DNA from: Plotosus lineatus
Taxonomy: Eukaryota; Chordata; Actinopteri; Siluriformes; Plotosidae
Assembly: GCA_024760905.1 (NCBI GenBank)
Contig: CM045729.1
Location: 5,728,663 to 5,792,662 of the forward strand
DNA length: 64,000 bases
Direction: 5' to 3'
Made by a program: the position numbers and the translations under genes. Under the pieces are notes generated by a model. The model was not told the DNA's origin, did no database searches, and worked only from the letters and a program-made list of their open reading frames with translations. Below, piece after piece: positions 15,378 to 27,300 of the stretch; positions within the stretch are counted from its first letter, which is position 1, and every line of letters begins with the position of its first letter.

Positions 15378-18300
15378 GTTATATAGCGTGTCACCCTTGT
15401 GTTAAGACGTCGTCTCTGTGATCTTTGTGTTTACACTGTTTTGTGGACTTTTGTAACCCTAAGCAAATATGGTTGGTCAGAAGCATAAGCCAACTAGCAT
15501 GGGTGCAAGTCTCATACACAGAGATGAATTAACTGTCTGCTCGGATCGGCGCAATCTGCCATGCAAACTCAGTGAAGCAAAGAGAGTTGTAAAATGCATG
15601 AAAACCTGAATCCAGGAAAGAGAACTCTCCGATCCGTGATTCACATCAGTGCAGGCTGTGTTCTAAACGAGTTCAACGGCGCCCTTGTGCACTTGAAAGA
15701 CCGGAAGTCCGTATAACCCACAGCAAGTACACTACTTTTGCAAGTACACTACTTTCAGTATTGAGCGCCTTAAATATTGTAAGTGACTCGGTATAAATAA
15801 GTGACCTAATTTGAAATTAATGTTGCTATTATTTGATATATTTGATATTATTTTACAATGTTATGTTTATAATAATTGATTTAGGGGTGTTTTATGAGAT
15901 ACGGTAATGGTATTTATGGATGTATAGTACAGTATGAGCATCATACGTCACTGTAATAACTTACGTTCACTTTCAACTTACGTTCGGTCGTCCGGAACCA
16001 ATTAAAAACGTAAGTCAGGGAGCGTCTAGTTTAGAAATGGTCTGTTTTCCTTCTATTCAGTTTCTTTGAAAATTAAATATAATTTTTTTATATTTATTTA
16101 AATTTTTTAGTTATTTAAGGGAAATTGTGTTTTTTAATTTATGGGGAAAAACATTAAATTGATGAATAAGAAATGAATGACACGTTATTTACTACAAAAA
16201 AAAAAAATACAGTTGTCCGTACCTGCGAGTCTCGGAGAGCGAATTAGCCAAGCTCTCACGGGAGGGAGGGACGGCATACGCTCACTTCCCTATCACTCAC
16301 GGCGATCGCCAGCCAATCCTGGGCGTTTGTGAGCTCATTCGTATGCATAGGAGGTATAATACTGTAGTGCTTTCCCTCCGAGTGTGATCGACCCGCCCCC
16401 AAATCCGATGGCATCGTAGAAAAGAGGCGGGTGGCTAGCATTACATGTCACGGAGTGTGTGCACGCTTTCTCCCTTCCCTGGTTGGTGGTGGTTGTGTAA
16501 CAGGGAAGGCAGTACCTGATGGGCCGGAATTTGATACGAATAAATTAAGCGGGAATGGTCGTTGGATGCTTATTGCAGCCAACCACTTTCACATTGATTG
16601 GCATGCTGTTTAATTTCTAGTTCACCGTATATTAAACTAATTACCAATTAACTGTACCATTGACCAAAGGGAAGGGAACGGATTACATCATCAGATAAAT
16701 TCATTTTCATCAAGATGATGTAAATTTATGCTTGTTAGCTAGCCTAGCTAATGCTATCAGCATCCATGTCAAAGGTCGGGCCCTATGGCAGCGGAGTCCA
16801 TTCAGCTCGCGCATACACAAAGTGTATTGGAGGGACGGCCGCGCAGTGCGTACTTCACTCAGGTTGGGACGCACTGCGTTTCGGGTGCACCCTTGACACC
16901 TTATTGCATGATTGCGGAGTGACTTATGATCATAGAGGCTACAAATTATTTTACTTTCAGCTTGACATAGTGCAGCAGGAGTACATCTACGAGGCGGGCC
17001 TGGAGCAGTTCGACGTGGTGAAGGCAGCGTTCGATGCTCGCGGTTCGTGGTTGGCTACCGTGGAGGAAAGAGGTGGTAAAGACTCAAGTCTCGAGTTTTC
17101 TCTCAAACTTTGGGGCTTTGATGAGAAAATACAAAGGTACATTATTAAAGTTCTGTACTCCGATAATAAGACCTGACCTGGTTATTTAAAATTCGCCGAA
17201 ATTCCCAGTCAGGCATTTTTTTGTGTGTGACTTCAACCGTTCTTTTCTTCCACAGCTTTGAACTAAACACCACCATAGCAGCTGCCCACAATGATCAGAT
17301 TACAGCCATGTGCTTTAGCCCCGCCACGGAGACCACCATGCTGGTGACCACCGCCAGTGATGGCCAGTTTAAAGTCTGGCTGCTTGGGTCAGACTTGGAC
17401 ACACAGAGTGAGTTCCACCTCCCACATGATCGTTTACTTTCTACACCGCGTCTGTTTAATTACGAGCTCCACAATGAAACGCTTGTGATAGGCCTGGGGT
17501 TAATCTGTACAGATGGGCATTGTGTAAGTACTTACTGTAAATGGTGACTGCAGGAACCTGCGGCGGTTGGTGGTGGAAAAGGTATTCAGACGTTATTTTA
17601 ACTGTTGATTTGAGTTGCATGTCGGTCATATAGTCACAAGCAGAGTCATTTAACCACGAAGAATAAATAGTCCCAGTACGTGAAGAGAATCGTTTAACCC
17701 TGAAGTGAGTCAGTTAGCATAGAAGTAGAGTCATCTGTGTGCGAAAGGAGTCATCCGCACGAAGGGAGTCAGACAAGCAGAGTCATTTGACCACTAAAGG
17801 AGTCATATAGTCTGCAAGCAGAGTCATTTAACCATGAAGAATCATTTAACCACAAAAAGATTCAATTAGCCTACAAGCAGAATCTTTTAACCAGGAAAAA
17901 AATTGTTTTGGAGACAGAGTCATTTAACCACGAAAGTGGTTTTTACCCCTGAAGACATTCATTTAGACCCCAAGAGCAGCCAACTGAAGGCTACAAAAAT
18001 GGGCATTTAGCCCATAAAGCGAGTGATATAACCACAAAGAGATTTATTTAACCGTTGAGGTTCATTTTAGCCTCGAATCGAGTCCGCTAGTACACATGAA
18101 GAGTCATTTAGGCCACAACCAGTCATGTAGTCTTGAGTTATTTTGGCGAAATGGTCATGTGACCAAGTAGTCTTTTGGACAGACAATACATCATCGAGTG
18201 TGTATTGATGTTTCCTTTGAATATTAAGACGGGGCCGGTATTTGAAGGTTGTGAAATGAGATTCGACATGGCGAGGTGACCCTGCTTTGACGAGCTTTGG

Positions 18301-21300
18301 GAAATGCAGCCATTGCTCGTGATGGATTAATGAGGGCCTTTTGGGTCGAAGTCCAAAAGGAATAAGGGCTTGTTGACTTCCTCCCTGTTGTTCAGAAAGG
18401 AAAACCCAGACCTGCAGTAAAACATCTCACCTTTTGTTGTAGCCACAAGACTAATGTCTCCTGGCTGCTGAACATCAGTGACAGAATAAACGGTGTGAAT
18501 TAATCGAAACACTCCCAGAGGAAGTGATGGTTTTAGTGTTAGTTCTTCTGAAAGAAGGTTAAAAGGGAAGGGAGGGGTCATGGGAGGTTTTTACTTTTTT
18601 CCGTTCTGAAATTGTGCCTGATGTTTGCATTTTTTTTTTTTTTTTTTGCAGGGGAACAGCTTTCCTGGTCATGTGACTTTGTGGGGAGCTATCACGGCCT
18701 GGAAACCACCAACTGCTCTTTCTCAGCTGATGGCTCTCTGCTGGCCGTGAGCTTCAGGGAGGTCGTGACGGTGTGGAGCGTTGACACCTGGGGGCTTTTA
18801 ACTACATTGTGCCAGCCACCAGGGGCAATCAGGTTGGCATCAAACACCTCAGTCATTGTAGCCTAAAAGCTCTGGAGACTCCGGGATGCACAGGACCTGG
18901 GAGTAATGAGGATCTGGAATCAGTGATAGTGTGCATGTATATATTTAGACTGTATTTCCTCCCTGCCTTTAGTGCCACAAACGACAAATCTCAGCTCGGG
19001 CTGAAAAAAAAAGAAAATTTCCAGAAAAATTCATTCATTTTCTGACCCGCTTAATCCTAATTAGGATCGCGGGGAGGCTAGTGCCCATCTCGGCCGACTC
19101 TGGGTGAGGGCGGAGTACACCATGGACGGCTCGCCAGGCCATTGCAAGGCAGAAGCACGCTGACGGCTATGCAGCTCCTCTTTACGAAAGTAAGCAATGG
19201 TTCTTTTATGTGAACCTCACACCATAGACAGGCTGGCCTGTGATAACCCAGTTAGTTGCACTTTGGGGTGGACAGCAGTGACAACCTGTTGATAGTGTGG
19301 CTTGAACCCCTAACCTTGGGATCAATGGTCAGTGATCCAGCACCTTTACCACCAGGCCACCACTGCCCAGAAAAATTCAATGGAAACTAGATATTGGGAA
19401 TCTTGCACGTGCAGTGTGCTCCAAATTGGAAATGGGGAATTTTTATTGGAATTACGAGGTGTAATTTATACTTGTATTTCATACAAACATATTTTCATTT
19501 TAAAAAGAACAATATGTCAAAATTGTCTTTAAATTTGATAGTTTTCATCGAGATTATACTATGGGATGTGTTTTTATGACAATTAAGGATCGTAATGACC
19601 CACTTCAGTGTAATACAGAGTAAGATGTTATTGTAGGCCCACTAGCTATCCCTGTGAGGCAGACCTGAAATCTGATTGGTTAAAGAAACAGCTCATTGCT
19701 AATGTAGTTTAAGAGACATCGGCCAGCAGTGCTGATTCTGAAAGCCGTGGGCTTAAATCTGATCGGACAAAAAAAAAAAAAAACATCTAACATCCACATA
19801 TACGGGTTGGAAGTAGTGCAGCCAAGAGACGCGACGACATGATGAGAACAGACTGCTGGGAACAAATTAATACAATTTAATAGAACAAATACCAGAATTT
19901 AAGTTATAAATGTAGATCAGGACTTCTGGTGGTGTTCAAGTCAGCAGAGAAGGCTTCGCTGGCCCTGACGGCCCATCACCATGATTCTTAATCAAAAGAT
20001 CTCCACAGTTCTCCAGGAAGCTGCTTCCCCTCCATCCCCAAAATACAAGTGGTACCTCTTCTAACGAGGGTTCCTTATAATGAGTTTTCCATGACACGAG
20101 CTTCAAACCCACCACAAATCTGCTCCATCCAACAAGCAAAAATTCACTTTATGGGCTCTCCTCAAAATAGCTTTTCCGGGAAAATTAGTCTTGTATTCGT
20201 CCGCACTCAGAGAATGCCTTGTGTAGTGCTGCTCAATTATTTTCTGTGACGCCCCCTCTAGGAAGGAAAAAAAAAAAAAAACATCGCCCCGCCCCGTGCA
20301 CAACTATAACTAGCGTTTACTGCACTTCATATCATTTGCTCGGTGCTTTTTCCCTACACCATAGGGACCACAGTGAGAGCACCACTCCCACCTACTGTAG
20401 AGGATGCGCAATTACACTTAATTCTAGTACAGTATGGCAAAAAAAAGCATGTTCCCCAGGGTCATACTCTGGCATCAAACTGGGGCACGTCCCACTATTT
20501 GAGAAGCCTTGTGAGAGCTCACCATGAGGCTGTCCTCGTTGACATTCGTAGCATGCACATGCACAAAATTCTCGTCCTCCTCCTCTATTACGCACCACCT
20601 CATGCCTGCCCATGTGACATCGTCAAAAGAGTTGATAATCAGAAGGGATAGAGGACTTGTTTATTCTTGTTTTATTATTAATTATTATTGGTGTTAATGT
20701 ACATGTATTATTATTATGAAATATTTATTGTTTTTACATGTTTATCTTTAATATATTAGGTGAAATGAAATATACATGTTTGTGTCAGGTTATGAGTTTG
20801 GGAGGGGGTTGGAACAGATTAATTGGTTTTCTATTGTTTATTATGGGAATAATTGTTTTATCTAATGAACTTTTTGGCTTACGAGCTCGCCCTCGGAACG
20901 GATTAAATTCGTTAGACGAGGTACCACTGTGTCTTGAGTTTGTTTGCCTGTTTGGCTTCCTCCTCCCATTTAGGTGTATTAATTAATTAATTTATTAGTT
21001 TATTTGCACTCTGTTCCTACTCTTCTGATTGGTCGCCTGAAAGCTCCATGCTCAGATTGGGATGGGTGAAGATATCCTTGTGCCTGGGGAGGAGTGGTGG
21101 GGGGAAAGGCGGTTATTTCGAAGTTATGCCACATCATCTGTTTTAAAAAAAATGGGGGGTGCTTGTGTTTACAGCTCAGACACAAAACTGAAACCTGTAT
21201 AAACAGGCGCCAACCAGGTGTCGTCGAACTCAGCCATTACAACATGCCTCAGGCCAACAACATTTATGGGTCAAAAATGTGCAAAGAAGCGTCATGCCTC

Positions 21301-24268
21301 CTCTTAAATTCCCTATTCGTGTCTAATCTGCAGTTTATTCCCAGGAACTCCTGGATATTTCCCATTAATTCCCAAAACATTTGTTAATTTCTGTGCCAAG
21401 TTTCCAACTTTAACAATCTCCCAGAATGTCGTATCCCTAATCAACTTTATTTTTAATCAGGATGCAGTGCATCATTTCCTTCCCCTGGTTTTATATCCTG
21501 CTCATTATTACTGGTTGATTTTGGTTAAATTATCCAATGGATGGTTACGGTGAGACCTGGGGACCTTTTCGATTTGAACTCCACAAGTCTTTTATTGATT
21601 TTGGCTGAATTTGGACTCCATTCTGGACTTTTTATTTACAAACGGTGAACCTGATGAAATATTTACAGCTTGTCGTGTATTCACTTTGTAATCTGTGAAT
21701 TTTCAGATCGGGGTGGGGGTGGGGTTTTGTCGTTTGCTTATACAGTTGATTTGGATCGAATGTGTGTCATGTTCACTGAGATCTGAGGATAGATGTCCTG
21801 CTGAACTTTGTATAGTTCAAATTATTAATAATTGTTTTAGTGTATGTTAAGGAGCCATGTCATGATTTTTTAATCTTTTAAATTTGCTTAAAATTGATAA
21901 GTCTAAAATATTTCTCTATATTTGTTAAATAGCTTTTGATGTCGGGACTCGAGTTTTTTTTTTTAATGGAGATGGTCATGAGGTCACGTTGCAAACCTCT
22001 GAACCTAAATCGTGTCCACTGACCAGATTACCATCTATAGGAATGATTACATCATGCTCAATCACGTCACTCATAATGTTTCGGCTATTTTCTTCAAACA
22101 TAGCTGACTCCGCCCCCTTTATTTCCCCCTGCAGCCACAAGACGCATAATAGTTACATTTGCTTCCAGCATCATGTTTTTTCTCAGCACATTTCCCTGAT
22201 TCTTACGTAAGGTCCCTTTAACCCAGTGCTTCTCAAATAGTGGGGCGCGCCCCCCTGGGGGGGCGCGATGGTATGCTGAGGGGGGCGCGTGTGACCCAGG
22301 AGAACATGCTTTTTTTCCGCCGTACTACAAGAAAGTGTAATTGCACATCCACTCCAGTAGTTGGCAGTGGCGCCCTCATTGCCCATTGTGCGCTGTTGCT
22401 GCACTGAAGACCAAGTACAGGTCCCAGCTAAACATTGAGCAGGAGCTGAGAGTTGCAGTGTCATGCTTCAAACCTCGCTTTGAGAAGCTGTGCGCTGCAA
22501 AACGTGCTCATTGTAGCCATTAATCTTGGCTTCCTCATTTTGAGAAAAAAATCAGCACAAATTGTTCTATTTGTTCTTGTTTTGTAGGTTAAAGTGTTTA
22601 TATATTGTGCTCCTGAGTTAATGTTTCTGAAGTCAATTTGAATTAATTATTTATTGATTTTATTTTCAGCAGCAAATGGTGTGGTAAGTTTGTCAAAAAA
22701 TGTAACAAGGATATTATTATTTTTAAATTTAAGGCAAATTGATGCACTTTCTTTTACAGACTAATAAAAAATGTTAAAAAATTATTCTTGTAAGTTGAAC
22801 TATATCTCTTTCTTTTTGTTTTATTTATGTTAACAAGGATACGATATAATGAAGAGATATACCTGTAACTATATTATAGAAAAAAGTTATAATTTATAGT
22901 TGCGGCGGAAAGTGGGTGGTGGGGGGGCGCGAATTGTTTTCTTCTTGCTAGGGGGCGCGTAACAGAAAATAATTGAGAAGCACTGCTTTAACCGAACGTA
23001 GGGGGCGGGCGGTATGGTGGTATAGTAGTGTAGCATGTCCACCACACAGCAAGCAGGTTCTGGGATCCGGTCCTGGTCTGGGGAGATTCTGTGTGGAGCT
23101 GGTATGTTCTTCCTGTGCTTGCATGGGCCTCCTTGGGGTTACACCGGTTTCCTCCTAGCGTCCAAAAACATGCACATTAGGTTAATTGGCTGTTCCAGAC
23201 TGCCCGTAGGGGTGTGTGTGTGTGTGTGTGTGAATGGTTGCGTTTGTGCTTCCCTGCGATGGCCTGACAGCCTGTTTAGGACGTGCCCCACTTTTGCCCA
23301 ATGTTGGCTGAGATGGGCTCCAGCCTCCTCACGACCCTAATATTGGGTTTAAGTGGTTCAGCAATCGAGTGAGTAGAATATTCCGTAGCGTGTATGACGG
23401 TAAGACAGTGATTTGTATGGATTGGTTTGTTCATGGCTTGGTGAGACTTCATTCATTTTTTGAACCGCTCAATCTTAATAAGGGTCATGGGGAGGCTGGT
23501 GCCCATCTCAGCCGACTTGGGACGAGGGTGGGGTACACCCTGGACAGCTCACCAGTCCATCGCAAAGCCAGCAAACAGCCATTTACATCTAGGGGTGATT
23601 TGGAACAGCCAGTTAACCTATAACCTACTGTGCATGGTTTTGGACTGTGGGAGGAAACCGGAGAACACTGAAGAAACCCACACAGGCACGGGGAGAACAC
23701 GCAAACTCCACACGAAGTCCTGAGCTGGGAATTGAACCCAGGACCTTCTTGCTGTGAGGCAAACATGCGAATCACTGGCGAGACTTGTTAGACTTTTTTA
23801 AAGAAAGTCTTGCAGTAAGATGTGTTTTATTTATTGATTTTAAACCAATGTGAGTGAAGAAGTGATGAAGGGTGAAGATTAAAGTCTCTGCTCTGGTCCT
23901 GCAGGGATCTCTGCTTTGGGCGTCTGAGCTGCTCCAAATACCTGCTCAGCACCACCACAAAAAATCTGCTGTGCTGCTGGAACCTTCTCACCTGCTCACG
24001 TTAGTATTCTCTGTGTGTGTGTGTGTGTGTGTGTGGGGAAGGGGGGGGGGGCGCACCTGTCTCAACAAATCTAATGTTGAGGTAAACTTTGATCAGTAGT
24101 GTGTGTGTGTTTGTATGGCCAGCTGTATTGACTGACCCTGTGGTTTCCTCACAGTGGAATGGAGCACGTCAATGGATGTGTGTATGTTGCGGTCGGACCC
24201 TCTGTCTGAAAACGTGGCTGCTTTTTGCCACCACTCTGGCAACACTGACTGTAAGTATGGAAACAAAG

Positions 24269-24317
<49 letters not shown>

Positions 24318-27300
24318 CGTGCGTGCGTGTGCGTGCGTGCGTGTGCGTGCGTGCATTTATCAGTACAGTGGTACCTCACCTTACGAAATTGATCCGTTCC
24401 AGAAGTGGTTTTGTAACCTGGATTTTTCGTAAATTGAACCGCATTTTACATGTAAAACACGTGATTCGTTCCAAGGCCCTCAATACTACCCCCTAAACCC
24501 TTTAAAAATTATAAAAGTATACCTTTTAAGGCCTCCTTCTGCTTCAATATCGTACTGATGGTAGAAGGGTTTGGCCATATTCCTTTGCGATGTCACTCAA
24601 CCGCATGCCACTAGCCCGCTTCTTTTCACTCGCGCGGGGAATCACACGCATGTGTGTGTGCGCGTGTGTGTGTGTGTGTGTGCACGCATGCACATGTTGA
24701 CCAAGTCTTCTTAGCAGAGTTATAATCTTACAAATGTTTATGCAAGGTTAAAAGCCTGAGCCAAAAAATAAAGTTGCGATGAGCACACTCGAAGAACTCA
24801 CGAAACAACAGTAACTCTGTCATTTACACGAAAAGCATCATGGGTATTATGGAGATACAGCTCCATAATAGCCAATGGGAGGGAGCTGCGTCATCCTTCC
24901 TAGCCAATGGTAGGCTAGCGGGGTGGGATGTTTGGAGATAGCCAGTGGGGCGGGATGTTGGGAGATGGTCAATGGGAGGCAAGCGGAGCAGGATGTTGGG
25001 AGATGGCCAATGGGAGGCCAGCGGGGGCGGGATGTTGGGAGATGGCCATTGGGAGAGCAACTCACGCATTGTTTGAATTTATGAGATGACACTTTCGTAA
25101 CGTGAACTTGTTTCGTATCCAGTGACAAAAATTTTAGGATAATACGTTTCGTAACCTGGATTTTTCGTTTGTTGGGACTTTTGTAAGGTGTGGTACCACT
25201 GTACCCTCATGCCAGTTCTCACCTGAGAAACATTTTAAATAAAGAATCTGTTTAATTATAATAAAAATTTCATATATATATTTAATAAAAATAAAAGGAC
25301 AGGACAAAGACTTTCTATTGAAACTCCATTTATCACTACAGATCTGTTTCGAGGGGTGGTGAAACCATCCTCTCTCTTCAGGTGATTATAGAAGAATTAT
25401 AGAAGAATTTTATTGTTATTTGCTCTACCAAAAAGTATTGAGCACTCTCCTATGGAAGGATCTACTCAGAAAATCCTCTATCTATATATATATATATATT
25501 ATATTATATAAAATATATGAAAAATTCTCTCCGTTGAAGCAGTATTTGTTGGCCTGCAGATTTCAGACTGTGTTGGTGGTTTGATTGGGGGTGGAGCAGG
25601 AATCTGGGCTGTGGAGATGAGAGATTAGGGTGATGGGGACGATGGATTGGGGTTCTAGGAAAGTGAGATTGGGCGATTAGAGAGGTTCTGATTGGGGTTG
25701 ATTGGAAGAAATGTTTGAGATGTGGTTTTGGGGAGTTTGGGGTCGGGGATCTGGATTCTGTTTAAGAGGGATTGGTATTATGGGGTGTGGCATTGTGGTT
25801 GGTTGGGCAGTGTTGAAGCCACACTGGGAACATAGGGGGTAGGTGTGGGTGTGGGAATGGTCTGGACGGGAAATAAGATAGCGATTGTGGGGAAAGTGGG
25901 GGCAGGATTGAGGCTGTAGGGGGTGGGATTCTTGCTGTAGGGGGGGATGGGATTGGGGCTGTAGGCAGAACGGGGTGAGGGAATGGGATTGTGCCTGTGA
26001 TGGACTGGGATTGGAGCTGTATTGAAGTGGGTTCGGAGCTCTGGCTAAGTGAGGATTTGAGGTCAGTGAAGTGGATTTGAGGTTGTAGAGAAAAGATTGA
26101 GCCTGGGGGTTACGGGTCATGTGTACAGATGACCTGTGGGCAGGGCCACTGTGTTCAGGAAGTGAATGTTGGATTCGGCGTGCAAGACTAGTGATTAGTA
26201 ACGATGGACTGAATCGTGAATGGAACACAGAGCTAATCCGGTGTCTGTTCCCTGTGCAGTGTTCATATTCAAGCCCCACGAGCCGAGGCCTGTGTTTACC
26301 CAGAAGGCTGTGTGCTCTGGTAAAGTTCAGCGCTCTGTGTTCGCTCCACGGGACGAGCCGCTGGATAGCTGTGATGAGAGGACGCAGTGGCTCAACAGAT
26401 CTCGCCTGTACTTTCTCACCGAGAGCATGGTACGAGTTTAAACCCGACATTACACCCGTTCACGCCGCTCGCCGATGGGATTATGGTCATGAACACGTGA
26501 GCGGGAATTCATGCTGGTGTTTTATTTATGAAGGATTGAATGATATTCAAAGCAGGAGGAGGCTGAAGCTGTATCAGAGATAATTTGTGTTTCTTCTGTC
26601 CTCTTCGTCACCTTCCCTCAGGACCTACTGACCTTCAGCACCAGGACCGAGGACGAGCAGATCCTGAACTCGAGGAAACAGGTCAGTGTTATCGGCGCGG
26701 CTCATAATGACATGAGGTCACTGAGGTCGCGGTAAACAAATCCATCACGTGCAGAGTCCATGTTTACAACAAACAGGGAACAATAACGTTGCTAATTCAC
26801 CAGACACAGCAGTGATTCAGTATTCATTATAATATTCAAATTAATTTAATTTAAGGGCAGTGGTGGTCTAGTGGTATAGGGTGCTGGATCACTGATCCAA
26901 AGGTTGGGGGTTCGAGTCCCACTCTCCACTGTCCCCCCCAGTGCGGCTAACTGGGTTATCAAAGGCGGGCCATGTCTGTCACTGTCTATGGTGAGCGGTT
27001 CATGTAAAAGAACCATTGCTGACTTTGGTAAAGAGGAGCTGCAAAGTCATCGGCGTGTTTCTGTCCCTTGCTAAATGGGTTGTGACAGGAAGGACATCCG
27101 ACGTAAAAACCTCTGCCAAATCAAACGTGCGAATCAGATGATTCACTGTGGCGACTCCCGAGTAAAAGGGAAAAAGCCGAAAGGAAGACAGACAATTCAA
27201 ATTAATTTAAATTACTGTTTTAGTGACTTATTTCATCTCTAATATTACAGCATAACTTTTATTCACTGCGGTTATTAATCTTTAAATTAATTTGGCTATT

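Noticed and set aside
16751..17176. 141-codon frame suggesting a longer WDR75 exon 12
   Set aside because: It is in frame with exon 12 but the added upstream residues have no match in WDR75 and a good acceptor sits at 16959-16960.
24271..24356. CRISPR-like regular repeats
   Set aside because: Simple dinucleotide arrays without spacers; the genome is eukaryotic.
25677..26450. 257-codon minus-strand open frame
   Set aside because: Low-complexity P/S/H/Q sequence from a degenerate minisatellite; it also runs antisense across WDR75 exon 17.
26119..26583. 154-codon plus-strand frame overlapping WDR75 exon 17
   Set aside because: It reads exon 17 in a different frame; the homologous frame with proper splice sites is the real one.
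26855..26940. tRNA gene (A and B boxes visible)
   Set aside because: The tRNA-like sequence is the head of a repeated SINE with a LINE tail, and cannot form a proper cloverleaf from what I can see. The same applies to the heads at 10840, 11821, 13413, 39063, 42800, 46785 and 52908.
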